NCBI GenBank assembly: GCA_947493705.1
Contig: CANLSH010000029.1
Coordinates: 1-44,383 of the forward strand
Direction of reading: 5' to 3'
DNA: 44,383 bases
DNA from: an uncultured Arachnia sp.
GTDB taxonomy: Bacteria > Actinomycetota > Actinomycetes > Propionibacteriales > Propionibacteriaceae
Under the pieces are notes generated by a model. It was not told the origin of the DNA and did no database searches. It worked only from the letters and a program-made list of their open reading frames with translations. Positions 25,697 through 35,914 of this stretch are shown piece by piece. The first letter of the stretch is position 1. Each line of letters starts with the position of its first letter. The translations under genes were made by a program, and so were the position numbers.

Positions 25697-27750
25697 CAGG
25701 CTCGTGGCCCCGTCGGTGGGCCCCAAGCCGGCGGCTCCCAGGTGTCAGGCCCAGGTGTTGGGGGCTCCGTCGGATCATCCCCGCCGGTCACGGATGGCGG
25801 AGCGGGCGCGGGCCGTCCCATTTCCGGGCGGATGGGGGCTGGCGGCACCTCGATGGGCGGTTCACCGGAGGGAACTCGCAAATCTGAACCTGTCCAGGAG
25901 GGGCGCTTGTCGCGACGACGCAGCGGCTTGAAGATCTCGGCCACCTCGATGCGGTTCAGGGTCTCCTTGGCAAAGAGCTGACGCACCAGTTCGTCAAGTA
26001 CATCGCGGTTCTCCTCGAGCGTGTCGAAGGCTTCCTGGTGCGCGGTGTGGATGAGGGCGGTGACCTCGGAGTCGATGATGGCGGCACTGTTCTCGGAGAA
26101 GTCCTTGCTGGGCTGTGAGCCCTGCATGCCCATGAAGGGTTCCGAGTCCCCACCGCCCAACTGCACGGCGCCGATACGGTCCGACATGCCGTACTGCGTG
26201 ACCATGGCTCGCGCCACCTTGGTGGCCTTCTCGATGTCGTTCTGAGCGCCGGTGGTGGGATCGTGGAAGATCAGTTCCTCCGCAGCACGGCCACCCATCA
26301 TGTACGCCATTTGATCCAGCAGTTCTCCACGGGTCTGGGAGTACTTGTCATCGTCCGGCATCACCATCGTGTAGCCGAGTGCGCGACCACGAGGAAGGAT
26401 CGTGACCTTCTGGACCGGATCGGTGCCGGGCATGGCCGCTGCCACCAGGGCGTGACCGCCCTCGTGATAGGCGGTAATGAGTCGTTCACGATCGTTCATC
26501 AGGCGACTGCGTTTCTGCGGCCCCGCGATGACGCGGTCGATCGCCTCCTCCAGTTCCGACTGGCCGATGGATTCCAGGTTCAGTCGCGCGGCCAGAAGGG
26601 CTGCCTCGTTCAACACGTTCGCCAGGTCCGCGCCGGAGAATCCGGGGGTGCGGCGGGCGATGGAGGCCAGATCGATCCCCTGGGCGATGGGCTTGCCCTT
26701 GGCGTGCACACTCAGGATGTGTGTGCGGCCCTCCAGGTCCGGGGCCTCGACGGAGATCTGGCGGTCGAAGCGGCCGGGGCGCAGCAGTGCCGGGTCCAGC
26801 ACGTCGGGCCGGTTCGTGGCGGCGATCAGGATGACCCCACCGCGGACGTCGAAGCCATCCATCTCCACCAGCAGTTGGTTGAGGGTCTGTTCGCGCTCGT
26901 CGTGGCCACCACCGGTGCCGGCGCCGCGGTGACGCCCCACGGCGTCGATCTCGTCGATGAAGATGATGGCGGGGGCAGCTTCCTTGGCCTGCTCGAAGAG
27001 GTCGCGGACACGGGAGGCGCCCACGCCGACGAACATCTCCACGAAGTCGGAACCGGAGATGGAGAAGAACGGGACGCCCGCCTCGCCGGCGACGGCGCGG
27101 GCGAGCAACGTCTTACCCGTTCCGGGCGGGCCGTACAGCAGAACACCCTTGGGGATCTTGGCACCGAGCTTCTGGAATTTCACCGGCTCGGCGAGGAACT
27201 CCTTGATCTCTTCGAGTTCCTCCACGGCCTCATTGGCCCCGGCCACGTCGGCAAACGTCGTCTTGGGTGTGTCCTTGGTCGCGAGTTTCGCCTTTGACTT
27301 GCCGAAGGACATGGGGCCGCCGGAACTGCTGTTGGACATCAACCGCATCACGACGATGAAGCCCACGATGAGCAGCAGGAAAGGCAGTCCGGTGTAGAGC
27401 AGCGTCGCCAAAATTCCTGGACTCGGGTTGGTGGCAACCCACTGCTCCAAGGTTCCTTCCGCGACTCGCTCATTCAGGAGTTCAATGAAGTCAGCGCTCT
27501 GGTTACCCACCCAGGCCGTCTGGAACTTCTCCCCGTTGTCAGTGGTGATCTGGAGGAGCTGTTCGCCATCGATCATCGTGGCCTCGCGCAGCTCCTCGCT
27601 GCCCTCAAGGAGCGCGAGCACTTCCGACGTCGGCTTGTCCTGGTGACCGACGACCGCGCCGATGGCCTGCGACCCGATGGCGAAGACGAGGATGGCAATG
27701 ACAACCCAGGCCAACCAGCTCATGGGGCTCTTCATGAATTTCTGCAACAC
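25696..27750 (-). CDS. ftsH: ATP-dependent zinc metalloprotease FtsH
   Basis: A membrane-anchored AAA+ protease that degrades membrane and regulatory proteins. The 684-residue product has two N-terminal membrane segments (about 13-30 and 110-135), Walker [14 protein letters not shown] and Walker [12 protein letters not shown]. The second region of homology is [19 protein letters not shown] and the zinc site HEGGH. The C-terminal 70 residues are proline-rich, as in other actinobacterial FtsH. The start is GTG 27750 (ATG 27735 is possible). It leads the operon ftsH-folE-folP-folB-folK-DUF3180, and a terminator separates it from the gene upstream. Confidence 0.96.
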   Translation of the reverse strand: MLQKFMKSPMSWLAWVVIAILVFAIGSQAIGAVVGHQDKPTSEVLALLEGSEELREATMIDGEQLLQITTDNGEKFQTAWVGNQSADFIELLNERVAEGTLEQWVATNPSPGILATLLYTGLPFLLLIVGFIVVMRLMSNSSSGGPMSFGKSKAKLATKDTPKTTFADVAGANEAVEELEEIKEFLAEPVKFQKLGAKIPKGVLLYGPPGTGKTLLARAVAGEAGVPFFSISGSDFVEMFVGVGASRVRDLFEQAKEAAPAIIFIDEIDAVGRHRGAGTGGGHDEREQTLNQLLVEMDGFDVRGGVILIAATNRPDVLDPALLRPGRFDRQISVEAPDLEGRTHILSVHAKGKPIAQGIDLASIARRTPGFSGADLANVLNEAALLAARLNLESIGQSELEEAIDRVIAGPQKRSRLMNDRERLITAYHEGGHALVAAAMPGTDPVQKVTILPRGRALGYTMVMPDDDKYSQTRGELLDQMAYMMGGRAAEELIFHDPTTGAQNDIEKATKVARAMVTQYGMSDRIGAVQLGGGDSEPFMGMQGSQPSKDFSENSAAIIDSEVTALIHTAHQEAFDTLEENRDVLDELVRQLFAKETLNRIEVAEIFKPLRRRDKRPSWTGSDLRVPSGEPPIEVPPAPIRPEMGRPAPAPPSVTGGDDPTEPPTPGPDTWEPPAWGPPTGPRA

Positions 27751-27793
27751 AATCCCGCGATCTCAGCGTAAGGAATAAGGCAATGGCAGACTA

Positions 27794-27827
27794 CCAGCGG
27801 CCAGCAAGACTCCAGCCGGGCCGCTGG
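27794..27827 (-). terminator. Terminator hairpin between the DUF5107 gene and ftsH
   Basis: CCAGCGGCC and GGCCGCTGG form a perfect nine-base stem with a 16-base loop, 11 bases after the DUF5107 stop. It implies that ftsH has its own promoter in the remaining 50 bases or depends on read-through. Confidence 0.55.
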
Positions 27828-27838
27828 GTGGCCCCGGA

Positions 27839-29716
27839 TCAGCCCATCGCAAAATCAAGATGCTCCGGCAGCCAATCTCTTGTGCCTGTTGCCGCAGCGT
27901 AGTCGGCCCACACGTCGGCCAGCTCAGTGCTGATCTCCCTCAGATTCGGCAGCTCCAGCGTGGCAATGATGCGTTCCGCCTCCATGAGGCGTCCCAACGC
28001 CACCAGCGCTCGGGCTTCCGCGAGGCGGACACGTGGCAGAGCCCGTCGGGCGGGGGCCAGTCCCTCCACCACGGAGATCACGAGCGTGGGGACGGTGGCG
28101 GCCCGCTGAAGATACTCAACCAGCAGATCATCGTCCTCCGGGGCCGCCTCATGGGCTCTCTCCGCGAAATCGAAGGCATCCCAGCCGTCCTGCGTGCAGA
28201 GGGTCAGGGCGTGCAGCGCCATGGCGTTGGCGGCGTCGTCATTGAGAACCTCCCGCCAGTGCTGTTGCGCCACCTCCGGCTCGCCGTTGGCCCATGCCAG
28301 GTAGCCGAGGTGCAGCGAGCGCCGGGCACCGGGGGCTGACGCCAGCACACTGGCCTTCCATTCCACTCCCGTCTGCGGCGAGCGATCCAGCAGCGCTGAA
28401 GGTGTGCCACCAGCGGCGACGGCCAACCACGCGTGGTGCTCCTCGTCAAGTGCTGCTCGGTCAAAGGGAGTGGCGGCATCGTGGGGTAGAAAACCGGCCT
28501 CCACCTCCACGCGCCCCCATCCATCAGGTTGGTGCAGCACTTCGGGTGCTGCATCGGCAACGCGGTCGAAGATGCTTCGTGCCTCAGCCATGTCCACCCA
28601 GGGCAGCGATTCCTCCATGCTCCGGATCGCAGCCTCGTACGAGACTGACGCGTCGATGAGTGCACCCCCGTAGGCCTCCACCCACGTCGCGGTGGTCCCA
28701 CCCGGTAATGAGATGTGTTCCTTCTGCGTTCTGGCCCACCCCGACTGGAGTTCGTAATAGCGGCCCGCACCGTTGAGCCAGCGCTGCCACTTCCCACCGC
28801 CTCGAGTGTTGCCCCAGACGAACATCTTCTTCCCGCGCAACTCGGACGAGGACACCAGCAACAGACCCGGTCCGTCATCGGTGACTCCCGCCACCCACGG
28901 CGCGGGATGCCTCACACGGTCGGCGGTAGCGGTGTCGAAGAAGTAGTCAACAGCGCGGGGCGCCGTGGCTGGTCGAGACCGATCGGGCGCGTCAGGATAG
29001 GCCACCCGCTCCAGATCTCCCTCGTAATTGTTGAACACTGCTGTGCGTGCCGGAGCGAACACACGTGAACTCTCGTGAAGCGGTACGGCCGCGTTGGACC
29101 ACCAGTACAAGGGCGTTGCACTCTCGTGGTGGTTGGTGATCCTCGGGCTGGTGTAGAGCAATCGTGAATCCTCGGGCAGCCATGCATCCATGCGCCACAC
29201 CATGCGTGTCAGGCGCTCCCACGCCCACATTCGCAGCACCTGCTGGCCGTCCACCTCAACGATCCCGGCACCCACCGGGGCCGACGTCAGGCCCCAGTGA
29301 CCGGTCATGCCGAGATTGAACTCAATGCCGCCGGAGAACCAGGCGTCACGCAGAGCAAGGTTGCCGAACTGGATCCCGTCTGGCTGAAAGAGCAGCTCCC
29401 TGCCCGTGGGGACCTCCTGGAGGCTCCACAGCCTGCCGCCGAAACTCGGGAGGAAGACGGCCCGGAGATGCTCATTGCTGAGTTCGATGCCCGGTATCGA
29501 ACGGGGCGAAAGCTCCCGGCCATAGTGGTTCTGGTGGCGATACGGCAGCGCGCTGGCAGGGCGGTCCGCAAGACCACGCCCTTCCTGCTCACCGAGCAAT
29601 TCCCTGTCGGAGGGGCTCAGATCCGGCGGCTGCTGGATTTTCAGGGCTGGCAGCCCTTCCGGACCCAGAGCTGCCATGGACACCGTGACGTCGATCCGAC
29701 GAATCACAGTGCCCAC
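27839..29716 (-). CDS. DUF5107 domain protein, probable carbohydrate-related
   Basis: A 625-residue protein. The N-terminal 370 residues show a galactose-mutarotase-like beta-sandwich pattern typical of DUF5107 (ELSNEHLRAVFLPSFGGRLWSL, EFNLGMTGHWGL, PLYWWSNAAVPL, GGKWQRWLNGAGRYYELQSG). The C-terminal 200 residues are alpha-helical and TPR-like (AWANGEPEVAQQHWREVL). Such proteins are thought to act on sugars, but no reaction is established. GTG 29716 has GAGGA upstream and begins ten bases after the hpt stop. It is not part of the usual hpt-ftsH order and looks inserted. Confidence 0.72.
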   Translation of the reverse strand: MGTVIRRIDVTVSMAALGPEGLPALKIQQPPDLSPSDRELLGEQEGRGLADRPASALPYRHQNHYGRELSPRSIPGIELSNEHLRAVFLPSFGGRLWSLQEVPTGRELLFQPDGIQFGNLALRDAWFSGGIEFNLGMTGHWGLTSAPVGAGIVEVDGQQVLRMWAWERLTRMVWRMDAWLPEDSRLLYTSPRITNHHESATPLYWWSNAAVPLHESSRVFAPARTAVFNNYEGDLERVAYPDAPDRSRPATAPRAVDYFFDTATADRVRHPAPWVAGVTDDGPGLLLVSSSELRGKKMFVWGNTRGGGKWQRWLNGAGRYYELQSGWARTQKEHISLPGGTTATWVEAYGGALIDASVSYEAAIRSMEESLPWVDMAEARSIFDRVADAAPEVLHQPDGWGRVEVEAGFLPHDAATPFDRAALDEEHHAWLAVAAGGTPSALLDRSPQTGVEWKASVLASAPGARRSLHLGYLAWANGEPEVAQQHWREVLNDDAANAMALHALTLCTQDGWDAFDFAERAHEAAPEDDDLLVEYLQRAATVPTLVISVVEGLAPARRALPRVRLAEARALVALGRLMEAERIIATLELPNLREISTELADVWADYAAATGTRDWLPEHLDFAMG

Positions 29717-29726
29717 CGTCGAATCC

Positions 29727-30278
29727 TCAGGCGTAGACGTGGGGGGCGAGGATTCCGAGGTCGCGCATGTTGCGGTAGCGACCGGCGTAGTCCAGCCCGT
29801 AGCCCACCACGAACTGGTTGGGGATTTCGAAGCCCACGTATTTGACCTCGACGTCCATCTCCGCCGCTTCGGGCTTGCTGAACATCGTCATGATCTCCAG
29901 GCTCGCCGGCCTCCGCGAGGCCAGATTGCTCATCAGGTAGGAGAGCGTGAGGCCGGTGTCGATGATGTCCTCCACCACGATCACGTGGCGCCCCTCCAGT
30001 TCAGTGTTGAGGTCCTTCAGGATCCGCACCACGCCGCTGGACTGCGTACCGGAGCCGTAGGACGAGACCGCCATCCAGTCCATCTGCACGTGGCTTGTCA
30101 TGGCGCGCTGCAGGTCGCTCATCACCATCACAGCTCCGTTCAGCACGCCAACCATGAGTACTTCGCGGCCCTCGTAGTCCTCGTCGATCTGGGCGGCCAC
30201 CTCCGAAATACGCTCGGCGATCTCATCGGCGGTGTACAACACTTCGGACAGGTCTGACATCACGTCTGCGGCATCCAC
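29727..30278 (-). CDS. hpt: Hypoxanthine phosphoribosyltransferase
   Basis: Salvages hypoxanthine and guanine using PRPP. The 183 residues contain the PRPP-binding motif VVEDIIDTGLTLSYL (about 100-114), EVLMVGVLNGAVMVM and the C-terminal YVGFEIPNQFVVGYGLDY that is typical of HPRT. GTG 30278 has AGGG eight bases upstream. In most actinobacteria tilS is the neighbour upstream; here tilS is 7 kb away and arcA diverges from hpt. Confidence 0.95.
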   Translation of the reverse strand: MDAADVMSDLSEVLYTADEIAERISEVAAQIDEDYEGREVLMVGVLNGAVMVMSDLQRAMTSHVQMDWMAVSSYGSGTQSSGVVRILKDLNTELEGRHVIVVEDIIDTGLTLSYLMSNLASRRPASLEIMTMFSKPEAAEMDVEVKYVGFEIPNQFVVGYGLDYAGRYRNMRDLGILAPHVYA

Positions 30279-30416
30279 GGAACCAACCCTAGCCCCTCAG
30301 CAGGGGTCACGGCACTGGTTGTCACGGCACTGAAAACCAGGTGTCCACGACGGATCGCTGTGTAACGGTGAGCACGACGTGGGAAGCTTGCCGACGGCGT
30401 CGTTGTAGACAAAGCA

Positions 30417-30430
30417 TGTCCTTGTGGACA
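30417..30430 (+). promoter_or_regulatory. Inverted repeat before arcA
   Basis: TGTCC-TTGT-GGACA is a perfect inverted repeat ending five bases before the GAGGAG ribosome site of arcA. A smaller one, TTGT-AG-ACAA (30403-30412), precedes it, and TCACGGCACTG occurs twice with a 15-base period (30307-30317 and 30322-30332). These are operator candidates only. Confidence 0.35.
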
Positions 30431-30445
30431 GCATGAGGAGAAGTC

Positions 30446-31747
30446 ATGACATTTCACGTGGGTTCAGAGGTCGCAGGGCTGAAACAGGTACTCGTCCACC
30501 GCCCCGGAGTGGAACTGCGATCTCTCGGTCCGGAGAACAAGCACCGCTACCTTTTCGATGAACTGCTCTGGGTGGAACGAGCACAGGAAGAGCATGATCT
30601 CTTCGTCGAGGTCCTGGAGGCTCACGACGTGGAAGTGCATCACCTTGAGGATCTGCTGCGCGAGACCGTCGCCATTGACGAGGCGCGATCGGAGATCCTC
30701 AAGCGATCCATCGATGCGCGCTACGTGGGCCCGCTCGCTGCCGGATGGCTCAATGAGATGTTTCTCGACATGGAGGACACGGCGCTGGTTCAGCATCTTC
30801 TGGGCGGCATGACGCGCGAGGAGGCTCAGCAGCTCCCCGGATGTCCACGCTCTGTGATGATGGAGCATCTGTCCCCCGGTGAGCACGTCATTGAACCGCT
30901 GCCCAACCATCTCTTTGCACGCGACGCCTCCACGTGGGTGGGGTCGCAGGTGTCGCTGAACTCCATGCACCGGAGCATCCGTCGGCGCGAGACGGTTCAC
31001 TACGAGGCCATTTATCGACATCATCCCCTGTTCAGGGGCAAGGTGGACTTCCTGGCCCCGGCCGGCGGCGAGGGCCCCGCAACGGTGGAGGGGGGCGACA
31101 TCCTTGTCCCGAGGCACGACACCGTCATCATGGGCCTGTCGGAGCGCACCAACGCAGCTGGAGCCGAGCGGTTGGCAACCCGGCTTCTGGATGCAGGCGA
31201 GATCCGCACCGTCGTCGTTCTGGAACTGCCCCGGAGCAGAGCGTTCATGCATCTCGACACCGTGCTGACAATGGTTAATGAAGAGTCTTTCGTGAGGTAC
31301 GCCGATCTGCCAGCGCTGCGGTCCTGGACCATGACGGCCGGCGCCACGGCGCACGGACAACGGCAACTGCAGGTGGAGTCCCATGACTCCGGCGACATGG
31401 GACACACGATCGGCTCTGCCCTGGGTGTGGGCAACGTGCGCTTCCTGGCAGCGGAACAGGACCATCACAGCGCAGCCCGGGAGCAGTGGGACGACGGATG
31501 CAACGTCCTGGCTCTGTCGCCGGGCCGGGTCATTGCCTACTCCCGCAACGTTGTGACCAATGCGCATCTCCGCGAGCAGGGTATAGAGGTCATCGAGGTG
31601 CCCGGTTCCGAGCTGGGACGGGGTCGCGGAGGCCCCAGGTGCATGTCCTGCCCCGTGGAGAGGACTTCAGGCCGCGAACTCCTCGATCAGGGTCTCGATG
31701 AAAAACCCTCCCGCCACGCGGACGCTCTTGAGCGCCCTGGGCAGTGA
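30446..31747 (+). CDS. arcA: Arginine deiminase
   Basis: Hydrolyses arginine to citrulline and ammonia. Catalytic positions of the family are visible: the aspartate in LFARDAST, the glutamate in VEGGDIL, the H-x-D in [10 protein letters not shown], and the cysteine in [12 protein letters not shown]. Enzymes of this family usually stop within about ten residues of CMSCP; here 30 more residues follow ([20 protein letters not shown]...), giving 433 in all. One extra base would turn the join into the more usual VERDF, so a late frameshift is possible. ATG 30446 has GAGGAG upstream. No ornithine carbamoyltransferase or carbamate kinase is nearby. Confidence 0.94.
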   Translation: MTFHVGSEVAGLKQVLVHRPGVELRSLGPENKHRYLFDELLWVERAQEEHDLFVEVLEAHDVEVHHLEDLLRETVAIDEARSEILKRSIDARYVGPLAAGWLNEMFLDMEDTALVQHLLGGMTREEAQQLPGCPRSVMMEHLSPGEHVIEPLPNHLFARDASTWVGSQVSLNSMHRSIRRRETVHYEAIYRHHPLFRGKVDFLAPAGGEGPATVEGGDILVPRHDTVIMGLSERTNAAGAERLATRLLDAGEIRTVVVLELPRSRAFMHLDTVLTMVNEESFVRYADLPALRSWTMTAGATAHGQRQLQVESHDSGDMGHTIGSALGVGNVRFLAAEQDHHSAAREQWDDGCNVLALSPGRVIAYSRNVVTNAHLREQGIEVIEVPGSELGRGRGGPRCMSCPVERTSGRELLDQGLDEKPSRHADALERPGQ

Positions 31748-31787
31748 TGCAACTCTTGATCGACGATCCAATGCACCCTTCACGGCC

Positions 31788-31803
31788 AGCCGGAGAACCG
31801 GCT
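31788..31803 (+). terminator. Hairpin after arcA
   Basis: AGCCGG-AGAA-CCGGCT, a perfect six-base stem with a tetraloop, 41 bases after the arcA stop. Just beyond, CGTGGCAGCATTG occurs twice with a 17-base period (31811-31823 and 31828-31840). Confidence 0.4.
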
Positions 31804-31909
31804 CTCGGCGCGTGGCAGCATTGGGCACGTGGCAGCATTGTCGGTGCGGGTTCGCCACCGCGGCCCCGACGGCGTGCGTCAGTGATTCTGAGAGAGAGCA
31901 GGAAGAGAC

Positions 31910-32098
31910 ATGTCAGGTGAGATTTCCGAGAGCGCCAAGATGACGCCGCAGGGCAACACCGACGGTGATGACGGTGTGGGCATGAACGACGGTATTCCCC
32001 CGGCCAAGGACGCTGGCCAGGTTCAGGAGGGTCAGCCCAAGGAGTACCCGGCAGGTATTGACCCCGACGCCGGTCGCGAAGGCCACGGCGAGACGTGA
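31910..32098 (+). CDS. Small acidic hydrophilic protein, function unknown
   Basis: A 62-residue protein rich in Gly, Asp, Glu, Gln and Pro, with one Tyr and hardly any hydrophobic residues (MSGEISESAKMTPQGNTDGD...), so probably disordered. Codon use shows the strong third-position G/C of its neighbours and the frame is clean to the stop. GGAAGA lies just before the ATG and a long hairpin follows the stop, which supports a separate gene. I do not recognise a family. Its size and composition resemble stress-associated small actinobacterial proteins, but that is only an impression. Confidence 0.6.
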   Translation: MSGEISESAKMTPQGNTDGDDGVGMNDGIPPAKDAGQVQEGQPKEYPAGIDPDAGREGHGET

Positions 32099-32118
32099 GC
32101 CTCCGGCACATCCGCCAG

Positions 32119-32162
32119 GCGCCGTGCCCCGTTTCACTGTAAGGTGACGCGGGGACCGGCGC
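32119..32162 (+). terminator. Long imperfect hairpin after the small acidic gene
   Basis: GCGCCG-tg-CCCCG-ttt-CAC pairs with GTG-acg-CGGGG-ac-CGGCGC around a six-base loop. It begins 21 bases after the stop. Confidence 0.6.
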
Positions 32163-32221
32163 TTGTCGTGTCTTACCAGCCCTTCCACTCCTGCACACCG
32201 GCCCTCATCGACGTGGTCCAA

Positions 32222-32246
32222 AGCTGACGCCACGGAGGCGTCAGCT
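32222..32246 (-). terminator. Terminator hairpin overlapping the malate synthase stop
   Basis: AGCTGACGCC and GGCGTCAGCT form a perfect ten-base stem with a five-base loop. The malate synthase TGA lies within one arm. Being symmetrical, it could stop transcription from both sides. Confidence 0.7.
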
Positions 32247-34481
32247 CAATCCGTGACGCTCCTTGAACTCCCGACGCCGAGCATGGAGGATTGGCTCGGT
32301 GTATCCCGAAGGGGATGCGGTGCCCTGAAGCACCAGATCCCTGGCAGCACACCAGGCGATCGAGTCCTCGAACGATCCCCCGGCTCCGGAAGGCGTCATC
32401 GGCAGGTAGCTCGCGTCGCCAGCATTCTGCGCGTCCACCACTTCCGCCATCCGCTTGAATGAATCGACGACGAAGTCAGCCGAGACCACATCGTGGCGGA
32501 TCCAGTTGGCAAGCATCTGAGAACTGATCCGGCAGGTGGCCCGATCCTCCATCAGTGCGATGTCGCTGATGTCCGGGACCTTTGAACAACCGACGCCCTG
32601 CTCCACCCAACGCACGACATAGCCCACGATCGACTGGCATGAATTGTCCACCTCGTGGCGTTTCTCGTCCTCGGACCAGTTTGTGTCTGCGGCCAGCGGG
32701 ATCTCGAGCAGCCCCTCGAGAGTGGCGCGTCGCCCCTGCCGCCTGATCTCGGTTTGGCGCTGCGCCACGTCCACCTCGTGGTAGTGCGTTGCGTGCAGGG
32801 TCGCTCCCGTGGGTGACGGCACCCAGGCAGTACTCGCCCCCGCGCGAGGATGCGCGCCCTTGTTCTCAAGCATGTCCGCCATCAGCTCGGTCATGGCCCA
32901 CATTCCCTTGCCGATCTGCGCTCGGCCCGGCAGGCCGCACACCAGCCCCACGTCCACGTTCCAGTCCTCGTAGTTCGACATCCATGTGGCGGACTTCATC
33001 TCTGCCTTGCGGATCATTGGGCCGGCAACCATCGACGTGTGAATTTCGTCCCCTGTCCGGTCCAGGAAGCCAGTGTTGATGAAGATGATCCGGTCAATGG
33101 CCTGCTCGATGCAGGCCATCAGGTTCACCGTGGTCCGGCGTTCCTCGTCCATGATCCCCATCTTGATCGTGTTCCGCTCCAGGCCGAGGATGTCCTCGAC
33201 ATCAGCGAACAGCGCCGAGGTGAACGCGACCTCGTGGGGCCCGTGTTGTTTGGGCTTCACGATGTAGATCGATGCGGCATCCGAAACGGCCGAGTCATCG
33301 TTGCCGCTGGTGAGGCCCGGCACTGCACACAGGCTTGTCACGAGCGCATCCAGGATGCCCTCCGGGAGTTCCCGTCCCTCGTCGTCGAGCACGGCTGGCG
33401 TGGTCATCAGGTGGCCGACGTTGCGGCACAGCAACAGCGAGCGTCCGTTCAGCTGCAGGGTCGAAAAACTTGGCGTGGTGAAGGTGAGGTGCTCAGAGAG
33501 CGTGCGGGTGAAGGTCTTTCCACCCTTCTCCATGGTCTCCGCCGCAGTGCCGTCGTTCAGCACCAGCCAGTTGCGGTAGCCGACGACCTTGTCCGGGCCG
33601 TCGACCATTGCCACCGAGTCCTCAAAATCCATGATGGACGTGACTGCCGATTCGAGGATGACATCCGAAACTGAAGCCTTGTCAGATCCACCGATGGGGC
33701 CGTCGGCATCGAAGCGGATCTCGATGTGCAATCCGTTGTTGCGCAGGAGGATGCCCGAGGGCGTCTCCGGGGAGCCCCGATACCCCGCGTAGGCGTCTTT
33801 TTCGCTGAGGCCGACAACCTGTCCGGAATCCAATTTTGCCTTGAAGTGCCGCCCAGCGCGGTACTCCACGACGTCAGCATGTGAACCCTCAGTGAGCGGC
33901 ACGGCGCGGTCGAGGAACGCACGAGCCCACTGGATGACCCGCTCGCCCCGCACCGGGTTGTAATCATTGCCCGGCTCACCGCCGTCCTTCTCGCTGATCA
34001 CGTCCGTGCCGTAGAGCGCGTCATAGAGCGAACCCCAGCGGGCGTTGGCCGCGTTGATCGAGAACCGCAGATTGGTGATGGGCACCACCAGCTGTGGGCC
34101 GGCAATGTGGGCGATCTCCTCGTCGACGTGCCGTGTGCGCGCCCGAACCCCCACCGGTTCGTCATGCAGGTAGCCGATGTCACGGAGAAACTGCTGGTAC
34201 GCAGTGGGATCCGGGACACCCGGGTGCTCCCCGTGGTACTCATCGATGGCGGACTGCAGCCTTTCACGCTCCTGCAGGAGTGCCCGATTGTCATCGGTGA
34301 ATCTGTTGAAGAGGCTGACGAATCCGTCCCAGAATCGCTCTGGCGCAACCGTGGTGCGGGGAAGAGCCTCCTGGTTGAGGAAGTCCACGAGACGTCGGTC
34401 AACTGACAGGTTGCCGATTCTCTGGTGGGTGTGGTGTGCGGTCATCTGGTTGGGATCTGTTGTCGTCGTCGACATGGTCAT
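32241..34481 (-). CDS. glcB: Malate synthase G
   Basis: Condenses glyoxylate with acetyl-CoA to malate, the second step of the glyoxylate shunt. At 746 residues it is the long single-chain G form. Landmarks: [19 protein letters not shown], the DFEDSVA stretch with catalytic acidic residues, and [19 protein letters not shown]. The ATG has AAGGAG six bases upstream and lies 30 bases after isocitrate lyase, so the two should be one operon. The first 20 residues are Thr-rich and not conserved. Confidence 0.95.
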   Translation of the reverse strand: MTMSTTTTDPNQMTAHHTHQRIGNLSVDRRLVDFLNQEALPRTTVAPERFWDGFVSLFNRFTDDNRALLQERERLQSAIDEYHGEHPGVPDPTAYQQFLRDIGYLHDEPVGVRARTRHVDEEIAHIAGPQLVVPITNLRFSINAANARWGSLYDALYGTDVISEKDGGEPGNDYNPVRGERVIQWARAFLDRAVPLTEGSHADVVEYRAGRHFKAKLDSGQVVGLSEKDAYAGYRGSPETPSGILLRNNGLHIEIRFDADGPIGGSDKASVSDVILESAVTSIMDFEDSVAMVDGPDKVVGYRNWLVLNDGTAAETMEKGGKTFTRTLSEHLTFTTPSFSTLQLNGRSLLLCRNVGHLMTTPAVLDDEGRELPEGILDALVTSLCAVPGLTSGNDDSAVSDAASIYIVKPKQHGPHEVAFTSALFADVEDILGLERNTIKMGIMDEERRTTVNLMACIEQAIDRIIFINTGFLDRTGDEIHTSMVAGPMIRKAEMKSATWMSNYEDWNVDVGLVCGLPGRAQIGKGMWAMTELMADMLENKGAHPRAGASTAWVPSPTGATLHATHYHEVDVAQRQTEIRRQGRRATLEGLLEIPLAADTNWSEDEKRHEVDNSCQSIVGYVVRWVEQGVGCSKVPDISDIALMEDRATCRISSQMLANWIRHDVVSADFVVDSFKRMAEVVDAQNAGDASYLPMTPSGAGGSFEDSIAWCAARDLVLQGTASPSGYTEPILHARRREFKERHGLS

Positions 34482-34511
34482 TGGACTCTCCTTGTGGGCC
34501 GACGTGTCGGA

Positions 34512-35783
34512 TCAGAACTGGGCGGATTCGGTGGAACCCATGAGAGCCGTGGTTGAGCTCTCCGGGTTGACGACGGTGGCAATGTCATCGAAGTATCCGG
34601 TACCCACCTCGCGCTGGTGCTTGGTGGCGGTGTAGCCGCGCTCCTCGGCCGCAAACTCGCGCTCCTGCAGATCCACGTACGCGGTCATGCCGTCCCGTGC
34701 GTAACCATGGGCCAGGTCGAACATCGAGTAGTTGAGGGCGTGGAAGCCGGCGAGGGTGATGAACTGGAACTTGAAGCCCATCGCACCCAGCTCGCGCTGG
34801 AACTTCGCAATGGTGGCGTCGTCAAGATGCTTCCTCCAGTTGAACGACGGCGAACAGTTGTAGGCCAGTAGCTGATCCGGATGTTCGGCCTTGACGCCCT
34901 CCGCGAACGCCCTGGCCACCTCGAGGTCAGGAACGCCGGTCTCCATCCACAGCAGGTCGGCATAGGCAGCGTAGGCCTTGCCGCGGGCGATGCAGGATTC
35001 AAGGCCGCCCCGGACTTTGTAGAAGCCCTCGCCGGTGCGCTCGCCCGTGAGGAATTCCTGGTCCCGTTCGTCGACGTCGGACGTGATCAGGGTCGCGGAC
35101 TCCGCATCGGTGCGAGCGATGATCACGGACGGAACATCCATGACGTCAGCCGCCAGCCGAGCAGCATTGAGGGTGCGTTCGTGCTGCTTGGTCGGGATCA
35201 GGACCTTGCCGCCCAAGTGGCCGCACTTCTTCTCGGAAGCCAGCTGATCCTCCCAGTGGACGCCGGAGGCACCCGCCACGATCATCGACTTCATGAGCTC
35301 GTAGGCATTGAGCGGTCCGCCGAAGCCGGCTTCGGCGTCGGCCACGATGGGAACCAGCCAGTCCTCCACGGAACGGATGCCTTCCGAATGCTCAATCTGG
35401 TCGGCACGCAGCAGCGCGTTGTTGATGCGACGGACAACTTGCGGCACGGAATTGGCCGGGTAGAGGGACTGATCGGGATACGTGTGACCGGACAGGTTGG
35501 CGTCGGCGGCAACCTGCCAGCCGGAGAGATAGATGGCCTTCAGTCCGGCCTTGACCTGCTGGACCGCCTGGTTGCCGGTGAGCGCTCCGAGCGCGTTGAT
35601 GTAGTCCTCGGTATGGATCTTCTCCCAGAGTTGCTCCGAGCCACGGCGAGCCAACGTGTGCTCCTCCTGCACGCTGCCACGCAGACGGAGGATGTCGTCG
35701 GCGGTGTAGTCACGCTTCACAGTGGCCCAGCGGGGGTTGGTGTCCCAGTCGTGCTGAATGAGTTCTGCGGATGTTCCTGTCAT
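34512..35783 (-). CDS. aceA: Isocitrate lyase
   Basis: Splits isocitrate to glyoxylate and succinate, allowing growth on acetate or fatty acids. 423 residues, with the catalytic KKCGH at about 185-189, [20 protein letters not shown] for Mg2+/substrate binding and [14 protein letters not shown] 35783 has AAGGA seven bases upstream. It is transcribed divergently from ramB, whose product in Corynebacterium and Mycobacterium represses this operon. Confidence 0.97.
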   Translation of the reverse strand: MTGTSAELIQHDWDTNPRWATVKRDYTADDILRLRGSVQEEHTLARRGSEQLWEKIHTEDYINALGALTGNQAVQQVKAGLKAIYLSGWQVAADANLSGHTYPDQSLYPANSVPQVVRRINNALLRADQIEHSEGIRSVEDWLVPIVADAEAGFGGPLNAYELMKSMIVAGASGVHWEDQLASEKKCGHLGGKVLIPTKQHERTLNAARLAADVMDVPSVIIARTDAESATLITSDVDERDQEFLTGERTGEGFYKVRGGLESCIARGKAYAAYADLLWMETGVPDLEVARAFAEGVKAEHPDQLLAYNCSPSFNWRKHLDDATIAKFQRELGAMGFKFQFITLAGFHALNYSMFDLAHGYARDGMTAYVDLQEREFAAEERGYTATKHQREVGTGYFDDIATVVNPESSTTALMGSTESAQF

Positions 35784-35876
35784 CTCACGATCCTTCTTGG
35801 TTCCGGGCCCAGCTTGCTGCTGCGCACCTCATTGGAACCAGCTTCCGGCAGGAATTCAGGATCTTCTACAGCCTTG

Positions 35877-35914
35877 TTCAGAAAAAAGTGCTGAATTTCC
35901 GTATAGTGAAATTT
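35877..35914 (+). promoter_or_regulatory. Leaderless ramB promoter with an inverted repeat
   Basis: TATAGT (35902-35907) is a good -10 box, seven bases before the GTG at 35915, so transcription may start on the start codon itself. No Shine-Dalgarno is present, in keeping with this. TTCAG-N9-CTGAA (35877-35895) is a perfect inverted repeat between the -35 and -10 regions and an operator candidate for RamB or another regulator of the aceA/ramB divergence. It does not match the published RamB motif closely. Confidence 0.5.

Noticed and set aside
31667..31858. Minus-strand 63-codon frame antisense to the end of arcA
   Set aside because: No ribosome site, no recognised family and it overlaps the arcA coding end.
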